This document shows, piece after piece, positions 7,311-18,407 of a DNA stretch of 23,819 bases. Position 1 is the first letter of the stretch, and each line of letters opens with the position of its first letter. Below the pieces are notes generated by a model that worked only from the letters and a program-made list of their open reading frames with translations, did no database searches and was not told the DNA's origin. Made by a program: the position numbers and the translations under genes. The DNA is from an uncultured Moraxellaceae bacterium (GTDB lineage Bacteria > Pseudomonadota > Gammaproteobacteria > Pseudomonadales > Moraxellaceae), in NCBI GenBank assembly GCA_937928295.1, contig CALEYY010000108.1, positions 1-23,819 on the forward strand, read 5' to 3'.

Positions 7311-7841
7311 ATGGCTCGCCCCACGCGTGTTACGCCTTTATCGCCGGATGCCGCTGCGCTGAGCCGGCGGCCCTTGCTCGGTCACGATCATGCGCAATGC
7401 ATCCGCAGCGCGCTATCTCAGGCCGATGCCGTCTGCGAGGCCAATAGCGCACGCCTGACGCCGCTGCGCCGGCGCGTGCTGGAGCTGATCTGGGTCAGCC
7501 ACAAGCCGCTGGGCGCTTACGAGCTGCTCGATCAGCTGACTCAGGAAGGTCACAAGCCGGCCCCGCCGACGATTTATCGCGCGCTCGACTTTCTGCTGGA
7601 AAATCGCCTGATTCATCGCCTCGCCAGCCTCAATGCCTTTCTCGGCTGCTCGCATCCGGGCGATGCCCACGCCGGCTACTTCCTGATTTGCCAGCACTGC
7701 GGCAATACCGAAGAAGTCACGCATAACGCGGCGTTGCAAGCCGCGCTCAATGTCACCACCGAGGCCGCCGGCTTCACCGTGCTGCAAAGCGCGCTGGAGC
7801 TAAGCGGCATTTGCCAGCAATGCCGGGCGAAATCGTCATGA
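7311..7841 (+). CDS. zur: Zinc uptake regulator Zur (Fur family)
   Basis: A zinc-sensing repressor of zinc uptake genes. With the start at 7311 it has 176 residues: a winged-helix domain (LTPLRRRVLELIWVSHKPLG, then PPTIYRALDFLLENRLIHRL) and a dimer domain. Cysteine pairs C127/C130 and C168/C171 form the structural zinc site with the spacing of E. coli Zur; C113, H115 and H120 fit the regulatory site. The frame is open from 7215, but that longer start lies 5 bases from the polA start, and its 32 extra residues would use up the whole promoter region; AGG precedes 7311. The N-terminal ~45 residues, with a GHDHAQC stretch, are longer than usual. Its stop overlaps the znuC start (ATGA). Confidence 0.92.
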   Translation: MARPTRVTPLSPDAAALSRRPLLGHDHAQCIRSALSQADAVCEANSARLTPLRRRVLELIWVSHKPLGAYELLDQLTQEGHKPAPPTIYRALDFLLENRLIHRLASLNAFLGCSHPGDAHAGYFLICQHCGNTEEVTHNAALQAALNVTTEAAGFTVLQSALELSGICQQCRAKSS

Positions 7842-8632
7842 GCGATGGCAATAGCAGCAACACCCATCTGCTGCTCGATCTGAGCCACATCCGCTGGCAG
7901 CACGAAGGCCGCACAGTGCTCGATGGCGTCGATCTGAAGCTGCATCGGGGCGAAATTCTCACCGTCATCGGGCCTAATGGCGCCGGCAAATCCTGCCTGA
8001 TCCGTATCGCGCTCGGCCTGCTCAAGCCCAGCGGCGGGCAACGCTGGATCGCGCCGAATCTGCGCGTCGGCTATCTGCCGCAAACGCTGAAGCTGAACCC
8101 TTACTTGCCGATGACCGTGGCCGATTTCCTCGCGCTGCCGGCGGCGCAGGGCAAGCCGTTCAGCCAGCAGGACATGCTCACGGCGCTGGCCGAGGTCGGT
8201 GCCGAGCATCTGCTGCGACTGCCGGCGCAGAGCCTGTCTGGCGGCGAACAGCAGCGCGTGCTGCTGGCACGGGCCCTGCTACGGCAACCCGATCTGCTGG
8301 TGCTGGACGAGCCCGTGCAAGGCGTCGATCTCGCCGGTCAGGCTGAGCTTTATGCGCTGATCGCCTCGCTGCGCGATCGCTATCACTGCGGCGTGCTCAT
8401 GGTTTCGCACGATCTGCATGTGGTCATGGCGGCCACCGACCGCGTGCTCTGCCTGAACGGCCATGTCTGCTGTACCGGGCATCCCGAGGCGGTCAGCCGT
8501 CACCCGGAATACCAACGCCTGTTCGGCGTGCAGGAAAGTCGCGATCTGGCGATTTACACGCACCACCACGATCATCATCACACGCTGCATGGCGATGCCG
8601 CGCGCTGCAACGAGAGCTGCCAACATGACTGA
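7838..8632 (+). CDS. znuC: Zinc ABC transporter ATP-binding protein ZnuC
   Basis: The ATPase subunit of the high-affinity zinc importer. The 264 residues carry Walker A GPNGAGKS (45-52), the signature LSGGEQQR, Walker B LLVLDEP and the switch histidine in VSHDLH. A histidine-rich tail (THHHDHHHTLHGD) ends the protein, as in other ZnuC proteins, and probably binds zinc. ATG 7838 is chosen because it forms an ATGA overlap with the zur stop; the frame also opens slightly earlier at 7811 inside zur. It overlaps znuB by 8 bases, so the three genes are translationally coupled. Confidence 0.96.
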   Translation: MSDGNSSNTHLLLDLSHIRWQHEGRTVLDGVDLKLHRGEILTVIGPNGAGKSCLIRIALGLLKPSGGQRWIAPNLRVGYLPQTLKLNPYLPMTVADFLALPAAQGKPFSQQDMLTALAEVGAEHLLRLPAQSLSGGEQQRVLLARALLRQPDLLVLDEPVQGVDLAGQAELYALIASLRDRYHCGVLMVSHDLHVVMAATDRVLCLNGHVCCTGHPEAVSRHPEYQRLFGVQESRDLAIYTHHHDHHHTLHGDAARCNESCQHD

Positions 8633-9416
8633 TTGGCTCTGGCCCCTGCTCGGCGGCCTGCTCACGGCGGCGGCCGCCGGCCCGCTGGGCTCGCTGCTGC
8701 TGTGGCGACGCATGGCCTATTTTGGCGATAGCCTGGCGCATGCCTCGCTGCTCGGTGTCGCCATCGCGCTGATGCTGGATCTGCCGATTGGTCTGGCGGT
8801 GACGGCGGTGTGCTTGCTGGTGGCGCTGCTGCTGAGCCGGCTGATGACGCTGCCCGAACACGGCGCCGATACCTGGCTGGCGATCATGGCCTATGCCGGC
8901 CTCAGTCTGGCGCTGGTGCTCACCGCCGCGCTCGGCGACGACGGCCACGGCCACAGCCTGGAAGATTATCTGTTCGGCAACCTGCTCAACCTGACCGGGA
9001 CGCAGCTGCTGGCGATCAGCGCCGGCCTGCTGCTGGTCATGCTGGTGCTGGCGCGGCACTGGTCAGGGCTGGTGGCGATGGCCATCCACGAAGATACAGC
9101 GCAGGTCGATGGCTGGCCGGTGCAGCGGCTGCGACCCCTGCTCATGCTGCTGCTCGCCGGCGTGGTGGCGGCGGGCGCGAAGATCATGGGTGTGCTGCTG
9201 ATCAGCGCGCTGCTGGTGATTCCGGCGGCGGCGGCGCGCTTCATTGCCCGCAGCCCGGGCGCGATGGCGCTGCGGGCGAGTGCCATCGGCATGTTAAGCG
9301 TTGCTGCCGGTATCGGTCTGGGCATCCCAGCTCACCTGCCTTTGGCCCCGATGATTGTGCTGGCCGGCCTCAGTGCGCTATTGGTGTTGATGCTCTGGCA
9401 ACGGCTCAGGGCGTAA
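8625..9416 (+). CDS. znuB: Zinc ABC transporter permease ZnuB
   Basis: The inner-membrane channel of the zinc importer, 263 residues, ABC-3 family, with about seven to eight hydrophobic segments (starting WPLLGGLLTAAAAGPLGSLL). The family sequence RRMAYFGDSLAHASLLGVA near residues 28-46 is present, and GVLLISALLVIPAAAAR is the conserved ABC-3 C-terminal motif. A histidine-bearing loop, GDDGHGHSLEDYLFGNLL, lies in the middle. The periplasmic zinc-binding partner ZnuA is not encoded next to it; in Pseudomonas, znuA is divergent from zur, where polA stands here. The last 11 bases overlap the 3' end of the opposite-strand yheV. Confidence 0.95.
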   Translation: MTDWLWPLLGGLLTAAAAGPLGSLLLWRRMAYFGDSLAHASLLGVAIALMLDLPIGLAVTAVCLLVALLLSRLMTLPEHGADTWLAIMAYAGLSLALVLTAALGDDGHGHSLEDYLFGNLLNLTGTQLLAISAGLLLVMLVLARHWSGLVAMAIHEDTAQVDGWPVQRLRPLLMLLLAGVVAAGAKIMGVLLISALLVIPAAAARFIARSPGAMALRASAIGMLSVAAGIGLGIPAHLPLAPMIVLAGLSALLVLMLWQRLRA

Positions 9417-9606
9417 AGCGCACCACGCCGTTCGTGTCGGGTTCGTCCGGCTCTTTCATGGTGACGGTGAGCGGGCGCGTGTCGGTATAACCACAGCGCA
9501 CGCACTCGACCCACTCGCGACCATCCTCCGTACACAGCTGCAGCTTGTCTTCGAGCTCGCAGCCGGGGCATTTGGCCCCGGCAATGAACAAGCGACGGGC
9601 GCTCAT
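9406..9606 (-). CDS. yheV: YheV-family zinc-ribbon protein
   Basis: A 66-residue protein with a treble-cysteine-pair ribbon: C13-P-G-C16 and C35-V-R-C38, then GYTDTRP. The start [20 protein letters not shown] fits the small YheV family of putative metal-binding proteins in gammaproteobacteria; their function is unknown. The ATG overlaps the prlC stop (ATGA), so it is the last gene of the hemF-aroE-prlC run. The neighbouring zinc operon ends head-on with it with an 11-base overlap. A link to zinc homeostasis is suggestive only. Confidence 0.88.
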   Translation of the reverse strand: MSARRLFIAGAKCPGCELEDKLQLCTEDGREWVECVRCGYTDTRPLTVTMKEPDEPDTNGVVRFTP

Positions 9607-11668
9607 GCGGCCTCCACGGCATCGCTCAGGCCGGTGTGGCGCAGCAAGGCCTCGGCGGATGGATCGCGCCCCATGAACTCGCGGAACAGCTCGGCAGCAG
9701 GCCGGCTGCCGCCTTGCGCGAGGATGGCCTGACGGAAGCGGCGGCCGGTGTCGGCATTGAACACGCCCTCGCGCTCGAACGCCGAGAAGGCATCGGCAGA
9801 CAGCACTTCCGCCCATTTGTAGCTGTAGTAGCCGGCCGCATAACCGCCGGCAAAGATGTGCGTGAAGCTGCACGGGAAGCGATTCCACTGCGGCGGTCGC
9901 AGCACGCTGGTGGTGTCGCGCACCTGCTCCAGCACGCGGAGCATGCCGCTGAAGTCGATACCGGGCTGACGATGAATTTCCAGATCGAAGATCGAGAATT
10001 CGAGCTGGCGCAGCGTCATCAGGCCGGACTGGAAGTTGCGCGCCGCGAACAGGCGGTCGAGCAGGAGCTGCGGCAAGGGCTCGCCGCTGTCGACATGGCT
10101 GGAGATCAGCGCCAGACCTTCCGGCGTCCAGCACCAGTTTTCCATGAACTGGCTGGGCAGCTCGACGGCATCCCAGGCCACGCCGTTAATGCCGGACACC
10201 GCCGCGACCTCGACTTCCGTGAGCATGTGATGGATGCCGTGGCCGAACTCGTGGAACAGCGTGGTGACTTCATCGTGGCTGAGCAGGGCCGGGCGACCGG
10301 CCACCGGCGGATTGAAATTGCCGGTCAGGAAGGCGATGGGCTTTTGCAGCGTGCCGTCGGCATGGCGGCGACGAACACGGGCATCGGCCATCCACGCGCC
10401 GCCGCGTTTGTGGGCGCGGGCGTAGAGGTCGAGGTAGAAATAAGCGCGCACTTCGCCATGCTCGACCAGCGCCCAGGTGCTGACATCGGCGTGATAGCTC
10501 TGCAACTCCGGGGCCGGCACGATGCTGATGCCGAACAAGCGCTGGGCCACGGCAAACAGGCCGGCTATCACTTTCGGGGCCGGAAAATAGGGCTTGAGAT
10601 CTTCCTGCGACAGCGCATAACGCTGCTGCTTGAGCTGCTCGCTGGCGTAGGTCATGTCCCAGGGTTGCAAATCGGCGATGCCCAGCTCAGTACTGGCAAA
10701 TTCACGCAGCTGCGCCAGATCGCGCTCGGCACCTGGCCGCGCCTTCACGGCCAGATCGTGCAGGAAGGCCAGCACCTGCTCGACCGATTCCGCCATTTTC
10801 GGCTCCAGCGACAGCGCGGCGTAATGGGCAAAGCCGAGCAACTCGGCCTGCTCCTGACGCAGGGCCAGAATCTGTGTGATCAGCGGGCCGTTATCGAACT
10901 GGCCGGCGTGCGGGCCTTGCTCGGAGGCGCGGGTGGCGTAGGCGGTGTAGACCTGCTCGCGCAGCTCGCGATTGCGGGCATGCGTCATCACCGCGATATA
11001 GCTGGGCATGTCCAGCGTCACGCGCCAGCCGGGCTCGCCGGCAGCCCCGTTAGCGGCGGCATTCGCAGCCTCGGCCAGCGACTGCAGCAACGCCATGGCG
11101 TTGTCGGGCAGGCCAGCGAGTTGCTCGGCATCGGTGACCGTGAGCGACCACGCCTGCGTGGCATCCAGCACCTGATCGGCGAACTTCGAGGTCAGGCGCG
11201 ACAAAGATTCGGTGACTTCGGCAAAGCGCAGCTTCTTGTCTGCCGGCAGGCCGATGCCGCTCATGCGGAAATCGCGCAGGGCATTTTTGACGGCGCGCTG
11301 CTGAGCCACGCCCAGGTCGGCAAACGCCGGCGAGTCGTGCAGCGCCTGCCAGGCGCGGAACAGCGTTTCGTTCTGACCGACTTCGGTGGCGAAGGCAGAC
11401 AGCTTGGGGATGCAGGCATTGTAAGCCGCCCGCCAGGCATCACTGTTCATCACCGCATTCAGCTGCGACACCGGCGACCAGGCGGCATTGAGCTTGTCGT
11501 CCAGCGCCTCCAGCGGAGCGGCCAGCGACTGCCAGCTCGGGCTAGTTTGCTGCGCCAAGGTCACTATGGCCTCGCGATGCTCCGCCAGCAGGCGATCCAG
11601 CGCCGGCTCGACCAGCTCCGGGCTCAGGCCATCAAAAACGGGCAGCAACGGCGGGTTCAGCAACATGT

Positions 11669-11672
<4 letters not shown>
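9603..11672 (-). CDS. prlC: Oligopeptidase A (M3 family)
   Basis: A cytoplasmic zinc metallopeptidase that degrades signal peptides and other short peptides. The 689 residues match the E. coli enzyme in length. The zinc site is H474-E-F-G-H478 with the third ligand E504 in [11 protein letters not shown], 30 residues on, as in thimet oligopeptidase-type enzymes. The N-terminal [16 protein letters not shown] and the C-terminal segment [18 protein letters not shown] are family signatures. The start at 11672 has AGGAG five bases upstream and overlaps the aroE stop (ATGA). A long antisense frame lies opposite but is a composition shadow. Confidence 0.96.
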
Positions 11673-13469
<1,797 letters not shown>

Positions 13470-14039
13470 TCAGCCGGCGCGAATCACGCGCAGGCTCTTC
13501 AAATCACGAATTTCAGTGGGGCGGGCGAGCTGGCCCGTGCTGCTCGGCAGAATATAGTCGAGCTCGGCACCCAGTCTTTGACGCACATCAAACAGGCTGC
13601 GCGCGGCCGGCGCTCCGGCGCGATTGGCACTGGTCGACACCAGCGGCCCACCAAAGGCATCGCACAAGGCTTTCACGCCGGGGTGGGCACTGACGCGCAG
13701 AGCCACCGTCTCATGCCGCCCGCGCAGCCAGACCGGAAAATCGCGCGGCACCGGCACCAGCCAGGTCACCGGGCCGGGCCAGCTGGCGCGCAAATGCCCG
13801 AGCTGCTCGTCAGACAAATCGCTGAGCCAAGGCGCTAATTGCTGCCACTGCGAGGCAATCAGAATCAGGCCCTTGCCGGGGTCACGCCGTTTGATCTGCC
13901 AGATTTTTTCCACGGCATCAGCCTGCCACGGATCACAGCCCAGCCCCCAGACCGCCTCGGTGGCATAGGCAACCACGCCGCCGCCGCGCAGGGCAGAAAC
14001 GGCTTGCTGAAGATGAATTGCTGAAGGTGTTGCGGCCAT
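13470..14039 (-). CDS. tsaC: L-threonylcarbamoyladenylate synthase TsaC
   Basis: Makes threonylcarbamoyl-AMP from threonine, bicarbonate and ATP, the first step of the universal t6A37 tRNA modification. The 189-residue single YrdC/Sua5 domain has the substrate loop IKRRDPGKGLILIAS, the AYATEAVWGLGCDP segment and VSTSANRAGAPA near the C-terminus. The ATG at 14039 is preferred; a GTG four codons upstream is also open. No strong ribosome site is visible. hemF begins 12 bases downstream, so the two are probably cotranscribed. The 109-base gap to dprA (14040-14148) holds TAAGAAGC twice, 28 bases apart, but no clear terminator. Confidence 0.94.
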   Translation of the reverse strand: MAATPSAIHLQQAVSALRGGGVVAYATEAVWGLGCDPWQADAVEKIWQIKRRDPGKGLILIASQWQQLAPWLSDLSDEQLGHLRASWPGPVTWLVPVPRDFPVWLRGRHETVALRVSAHPGVKALCDAFGGPLVSTSANRAGAPAARSLFDVRQRLGAELDYILPSSTGQLARPTEIRDLKSLRVIRAG

Positions 14040-14148
14040 GCTGTATCGCACTAAGTTTCATCACACTGACAAAGTCATTTCAGTCTAGCACGCAGCATTG
14101 GTGCGGTCAGGAGGGCGCCATTAAGAAGCCATCGCCAGAAGAGCATCG

Positions 14149-15303
14149 CTAAGAAGCAAGGCGCTGATAGCCGCCGGGCACGGAACCTATCCAGCCGGTG
14201 ATTTCCAGCTCGCTCAAGGTCATCAGCACCTGATCGGCGGCCAAGCCGGCCTGCGTCAGCAGATTGTCCACCGGTGCAACCTGCCAGCCCATGATTTCCA
14301 GCAGATGCCGGCCGTTGTCGCCGGGATCGGCGCGCGGCGCTTCAAGCACATCCGATGCGGGCGATGCTGTCGAGCTTTGGCCATACCAATCGCGCAAGGT
14401 CGGCAGGGCATCATCAATGACATCCTGCGCCGTTTCCGCCAGTCGGGCCTGCCCGGCACGGATCAGCGCATGACAGCCACGCGACTGCAGACTGGCCACC
14501 GACCCCGGCATCGCCCACACCAGCCGACTGAGCTGCTCGGCGGCCTGCGCGGTAATGATGGAGCCACTTTTCGGCCCGGCCTCGACCACCAGCACGCCCA
14601 GGCTCAAAGCCGCGATGATCCTGTTGCGACGCGGAAAGCACCAAGGCTCGGGCGTGCTGCCGGGCGCAAACTCAGAGACCAGCAAGCCGTTTTGCACGAT
14701 GCGATGCGCCAGGTCCTGATGCCGTGGCGGGTAGACGCGATCGAGCCCGCAGCCCAGTACCGCCAGCGTTCGGCCATCCACAGACAACGCTCCGGTATGC
14801 GCGGCCCCGTCGATACCGCTGGCGAGGCCACTGGTCACGGTCAGGCCGGCGCGGGCCAGCTCGGCCGCCAGTGACTGCGCCTGCGCCAGACCGGCGCGAG
14901 TCGCGGCCCGGCTGCCGACGATGGCAATTTGCGGCAAGCCCAGCACGCTGTCATCGCCCTCCCAGAACAGCAGCGGCGGACGCTTCGGCAGCTCGGCAAA
15001 GGCTCTGGGCCATGCCTGCGAGGGATCATCATTGGCGCTTGAGTCAAACCAGACGCCACGCCGTTCGGACTCCAGCCAGCGCAGGCTTTTCAGCCATTGC
15101 TCCCGAACTGCCTCCACACTCCGGCCTTTCGGCCATGCCGCTCGCCGCTCACACGCCGCCGCGCTCATGCCGGCGGCACGCCATTGGTGAGCACTGGCCG
15201 CCAGCGCCACCGTCGGCGATTTCAGCTGCTCCAACGCATGACGATACGCCCCCGGTTGCTGCTCCAGCAGCAGATACAACGCAATTGCATCGGCAACATC
15301 CAT
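14149..15303 (-). CDS. dprA: DNA-processing protein DprA (Smf)
   Basis: Binds incoming single-stranded DNA in natural transformation and loads RecA. The 384-residue protein has an N-terminal helical part (1-~115), the Rossmann-like DprA domain with IAIVGSRAATRAGLAQA, SGLASGIDGAAHTGAL, FPRRNRIIAALS and SGSIITAQAAEQ, a low-complexity linker (SSTASPASD), and a C-terminal winged-helix domain (LLEIMGWQVAPVDNLLTQAG). The ATG at 15303 follows GGGAGAGG. It is divergent from def by 108 bases. In Pseudomonas a LysM-domain gene separates dprA from def, and it is absent here. Confidence 0.95.
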   Translation of the reverse strand: MDVADAIALYLLLEQQPGAYRHALEQLKSPTVALAASAHQWRAAGMSAAACERRAAWPKGRSVEAVREQWLKSLRWLESERRGVWFDSSANDDPSQAWPRAFAELPKRPPLLFWEGDDSVLGLPQIAIVGSRAATRAGLAQAQSLAAELARAGLTVTSGLASGIDGAAHTGALSVDGRTLAVLGCGLDRVYPPRHQDLAHRIVQNGLLVSEFAPGSTPEPWCFPRRNRIIAALSLGVLVVEAGPKSGSIITAQAAEQLSRLVWAMPGSVASLQSRGCHALIRAGQARLAETAQDVIDDALPTLRDWYGQSSTASPASDVLEAPRADPGDNGRHLLEIMGWQVAPVDNLLTQAGLAADQVLMTLSELEITGWIGSVPGGYQRLAS

Positions 15304-15411
15304 TTTGCCTCTCCCTTGAAATGAACGGCTATAATGTGCGCAACGGCCGTAACGGCCCTGCTATAGGTCTAGTACCGGTTCGCGCTTTTCGCTAGCGGCC
15401 GGAGGAAAAAA
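15304..15411. promoter_or_regulatory. Divergent dprA/def promoter region
   Basis: On the plus strand a consensus TATAAT at 15330-15335 is a strong -10 box for def-fmt-rsmB. The nearest -35-like element is TTGCCT (15305-15310) with a long 19-bp spacer; it overlaps the dprA ribosome site. The repeated block AACGGCCGTAACGGCC follows the likely start point. The def ribosome site GGAGG lies seven bases before its ATG. No distinct dprA promoter is evident. Confidence 0.6.
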
Positions 15412-15918
15412 ATGGCTCTGCTCCCGATTCTGGAATTCCCCGACAACCGTCTGCGCACCATCGCCAAGCCGGTTACCGTGTTTGACGACAAGCTGGCACA
15501 ACTCGCCAAAGACATGCTGGAAACCATGTATGCCGCGCCCGGCATCGGTCTCGCCGCATCGCAGGTGAATCAGCACATTCGCCTGCTCGTGCTGGATCTG
15601 AGCGAAGATCAGTCGGCGCCGCAAATTTTCATCAATCCGCAGATCGAGAAGCTCGCCGACGACACCAAGACCTACGACGAGGGCTGCCTGTCGGTGCCAG
15701 GTTTTTACGAAACCGTCGAGCGCATCGACCGCATTCGTGTCAGCGCGCAGGACATCCACGGCAAAAACTTCACACTCGATGCCGACGGCCTGCTGTCGGT
15801 CTGCATCCAGCATGAAATCGACCATCTCGATGGCAAGCTGTTTGTTGACTACATCTCCGCGCTCAAGCGCAATCGCATCAAGACCAAGCTCGAAAAGCAG
15901 CACCGAGCCAACGCTTGA
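15412..15918 (+). CDS. def: Peptide deformylase
   Basis: Removes the formyl group from the N-terminal methionine of new proteins at the ribosome exit. The 168-residue enzyme has motif 1 GIGLAASQV (44-52), motif 2 EGCLSVP with metal ligand C92, and motif 3 QHEIDHLDG with ligands H134 and H138 and catalytic E135; this is the type 1 bacterial form with Fe/Ni/Zn. A strong GGAGG ribosome site precedes ATG 15412. It leads the def-fmt-rsmB operon: fmt adds the formyl group that def removes. Confidence 0.97.
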   Translation: MALLPILEFPDNRLRTIAKPVTVFDDKLAQLAKDMLETMYAAPGIGLAASQVNQHIRLLVLDLSEDQSAPQIFINPQIEKLADDTKTYDEGCLSVPGFYETVERIDRIRVSAQDIHGKNFTLDADGLLSVCIQHEIDHLDGKLFVDYISALKRNRIKTKLEKQHRANA

Positions 15919-15945
15919 ACGCCAGCCACCAGCAGGTTCATCGCT

Positions 15946-16905
15946 TTGGATAGTCCCTTACGCATCATTTTCGCCGGCACGCCGGATTTCGCCGCCGAGA
16001 GCCTGCGCGCGCTCCTGCAGGGCAACCACGAGGTCGTCGCGGTGTACACGCAGCCGGATCGTCCTGCCGGGCGCGGACGCGAGCTGAAGGCCAGCCCCGT
16101 CAAACAGCTCGCGCTGGAACACGACCTGCCGATCCGCCAGCCCTCGTCGCTGAAAGATGCCGACGCGCAATTCGATCTGGCCGAGTGGAACGCTGATTTG
16201 ATGGTGGTGGCCGCTTACGGCCTGATCCTGCCGCAGCGCGTGCTCGACACGCCACGGCTGGGCTGCATCAATGTGCATGCCTCGCTGCTCCCGCGTTGGC
16301 GCGGCGCGGCACCTATCCAGCGCGCCATCCTCGCCGGTGACCGCGAAACCGGCATCACCATCATGCAGATGGATGCCGGCCTTGATACCGGCGCCATGCT
16401 CTACAAAGCCACTTGCCCGATCTCGGCCAGCGATACCGGAGCCAGCCTGCATGACCGGCTTGCGCTGCTCGGCGGCGACGCCTTGCTGGCCGTGGCGGAT
16501 GCCCTGCGCGATGGCGAAAAGCTGACTGCCGAGCCGCAAGACGCCGCGCTCGCCACCTACGCCGCCAAGCTCAGCAAGGAAGAGGCGCTGATCGATTGGC
16601 AGCTGCCGGCGCAAGACATCGCGCGCCGTACCCGTGCCTTCAACGCCGTGCCCGTCGCGCACAGCACGCTGGCCGGCCAGACCGTGCGCATCTGGCTGGC
16701 CCACGCCAGCAAGGACGAAACCACCACCGCGCCGGCCGGCATGATCCTGCGCGCCGACAAGACCGGCCTGGCCGTCGCCGCCGGGCAGGGCACGGTACTG
16801 CTCATCGACACCCTGCAGATGGCCGGCGGCAAAGCCATGTCCGTCTCCCTGCTACTCAACTCACGACCGGCCGCCTTGCAGCCCGGCAAAGGCTTTGGCA
16901 CATGA
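15946..16905 (+). CDS. fmt: Methionyl-tRNA formyltransferase
   Basis: Formylates initiator methionyl-tRNA using 10-formyltetrahydrofolate. The 319-residue protein has the nucleotide-fold N-terminus ([15 protein letters not shown]), the catalytic [20 protein letters not shown], the [11 protein letters not shown] segment with the active-site aspartate, and the C-terminal tRNA-binding domain. The start is a TTG at 15946: no in-frame ATG or GTG gives the family N-terminus, and an AGG lies about 9-10 bases upstream. It begins 27 bases after def and overlaps rsmB by ATGA. Confidence 0.95.
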   Translation: MDSPLRIIFAGTPDFAAESLRALLQGNHEVVAVYTQPDRPAGRGRELKASPVKQLALEHDLPIRQPSSLKDADAQFDLAEWNADLMVVAAYGLILPQRVLDTPRLGCINVHASLLPRWRGAAPIQRAILAGDRETGITIMQMDAGLDTGAMLYKATCPISASDTGASLHDRLALLGGDALLAVADALRDGEKLTAEPQDAALATYAAKLSKEEALIDWQLPAQDIARRTRAFNAVPVAHSTLAGQTVRIWLAHASKDETTTAPAGMILRADKTGLAVAAGQGTVLLIDTLQMAGGKAMSVSLLLNSRPAALQPGKGFGT

Positions 16906-18332
16906 CCGCACCCCGTCACTACTCGACCTCGCGCACCCGCGCCCCGGCAAAACCTCGCATCCTCGGCGTCCGCGCGCTGGCCGCACAGGCCTTAGCGCCG
17001 ACACTCGCCGGCGAACGCTCGCTGAGCAGCACCTTGCCACCGGCGCAGAAAGCCTGTCGCAGCGAGGATGTGGGCCTGTTGCAGGAACTGGTGCAAGGCA
17101 CGGCCCGCCATGCCATCTATTACCGCACGCTGATCAAGCCGCTGCTGGAGCGCGCGACCAAAGACCATACCGTGGAAGCGCTGCTGCTGCTCGGCGCACA
17201 CCAGCTGCTGGGCATGCGTATCCCTGATCACGCCGCGCTGGCAGAAACCGTGGAGGCAGCGCGCCAGCTCGGCATGGACAAGCTCACTGGCTTCATCAAC
17301 GGTGTGCTGCGCAACTTGCAGCGGCGCGAAGCCGAGCTGGTGCATGCAGCCAAACTGATGACCCATGCGCATCCTGCCTGGTTGCTGCGCGCGCTGGAAA
17401 AAGACTGGCCGGCACAGATGGACAACATCATCGCCGCCAATAACAGCCCGGCCTCGACCACCTTGCGCGTGCATCGCGGCCGTCAAACGCGCGAAGCCGC
17501 ACTCGCCAGCCTGTTTGAAGCCGGTCTGCCCGTCGTGGCCACCCACTATTCGCCGGATGGCCTGCGCCTGACCGAGCCAGTGCCGGTACACAGCCTGCCC
17601 GGTCTGGCCAGCGGTGATTTGTCTGTGCAAGACGAAGCCGCCCAGCTGGCGGCCTGCTTCCTGGCCCCGGCGGCCGGTGAGCGTGTACTCGATGCCTGCG
17701 CCGCTCCCGGCGGTAAGACCGCACATCTGCTGGAAATCCAGCCGGCGCTGCACAGCCTGGTCGCGCTCGACAACGACCCGAATCGTCTCGTGCGCGTGGA
17801 AGAGAATCTGGCGCGCGCCGGTTTTGCCATCGGCGCAGATGATGCTGAAGACGGCACTGCCGGCGGCTCCACAGACGCCACCAAAGCCACGCCGCAAATC
17901 AGCGTGCAATGCGCCGAAGCCGCCGACCTAGACAGCTGGTGGGATGGCGAGCCGTTCGACGCCATCCTGCTCGACGCCCCGTGCAGCGCCACCGGCGTGA
18001 TTCGTCGCCATCCCGACATCAAGCTGCTGCGCCGCGTCACCGACATCGCGCAGACCGTCGCCATTCAGGCCGATTTGCTGCAACAGCTGTGGCGCACGCT
18101 GAAGCCGGGCGGCCGCCTGCTCTACGCCACCTGCTCGCTGCTCAAGGCCGAAAACGAAGACCAGATCGTCGCCTTCCTGAGCCGTACGCCGGACGCCCAG
18201 AGCATCCCGCTGCAACTCGCCGGCGGCGACATGCCTGGGCAATGGCGTCCGCAAGGCCGGCAGTTGCTGCCGGAGCCGGAAGGCTACGATGGTTTCTATT
18301 TCGCCATGCTGATGAAAGTGCCGCAACGCTGA
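16902..18332 (+). CDS. rsmB: 16S rRNA (cytosine-967-C5)-methyltransferase RsmB
   Basis: Methylates C967 of 16S rRNA. The 476 residues comprise an N-terminal NusB-like RNA-binding domain (~25-180) and a C-terminal methyltransferase domain. S-adenosylmethionine motif I is [10 protein letters not shown], motif IV is [17 protein letters not shown] with C361, and motif VI is YATCS with nucleophile C411, spaced as in E. coli (50 residues apart). Residues ~313-331 ([19 protein letters not shown]) are a disordered-looking acidic insertion within the Rossmann core, between the strand after motif I and the motif III region; I do not know it from the family. The start overlaps the fmt stop; an upstream frame extension is a shadow of fmt. 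Confidence 0.95.
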   Translation: MTAPRHYSTSRTRAPAKPRILGVRALAAQALAPTLAGERSLSSTLPPAQKACRSEDVGLLQELVQGTARHAIYYRTLIKPLLERATKDHTVEALLLLGAHQLLGMRIPDHAALAETVEAARQLGMDKLTGFINGVLRNLQRREAELVHAAKLMTHAHPAWLLRALEKDWPAQMDNIIAANNSPASTTLRVHRGRQTREAALASLFEAGLPVVATHYSPDGLRLTEPVPVHSLPGLASGDLSVQDEAAQLAACFLAPAAGERVLDACAAPGGKTAHLLEIQPALHSLVALDNDPNRLVRVEENLARAGFAIGADDAEDGTAGGSTDATKATPQISVQCAEAADLDSWWDGEPFDAILLDAPCSATGVIRRHPDIKLLRRVTDIAQTVAIQADLLQQLWRTLKPGGRLLYATCSLLKAENEDQIVAFLSRTPDAQSIPLQLAGGDMPGQWRPQGRQLLPEPEGYDGFYFAMLMKVPQR

Positions 18333-18353
18333 TTCGGCTCTTGGTTGCCTGCC

Positions 18354-18389
18354 GCGCATCAATGTAGTAACTTCACTACATTGATGCGC
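18354..18389. promoter_or_regulatory. Perfect 15-bp inverted repeat, likely toxin-antitoxin operator
   Basis: GCGCATCAATGTAGT (18354-18368) is repeated perfectly in reverse complement at 18375-18389 around a 6-base centre, AACTTC. It lies 18 bases before the antitoxin start and just after rsmB. Position and TGTAGT/ACTACA symmetry suit an autoregulatory antitoxin-binding site. In RNA it would form a stable hairpin, but there is no T tract, so I do not call a terminator. Confidence 0.7.
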
Positions 18390-18407
18390 TCATAGGAGGC
18401 CGCCGCC

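Noticed and set aside
16596..16901. Upstream extension of the rsmB frame inside fmt
   Set aside because: It is an alternate-frame reading of fmt; the ATGA overlap at 16902 is the normal coupled start.
18354..18389. The toxin-antitoxin palindrome as an intrinsic terminator for rsmB
   Set aside because: There is no T tract after either arm, and its position before the antitoxin fits an operator better.
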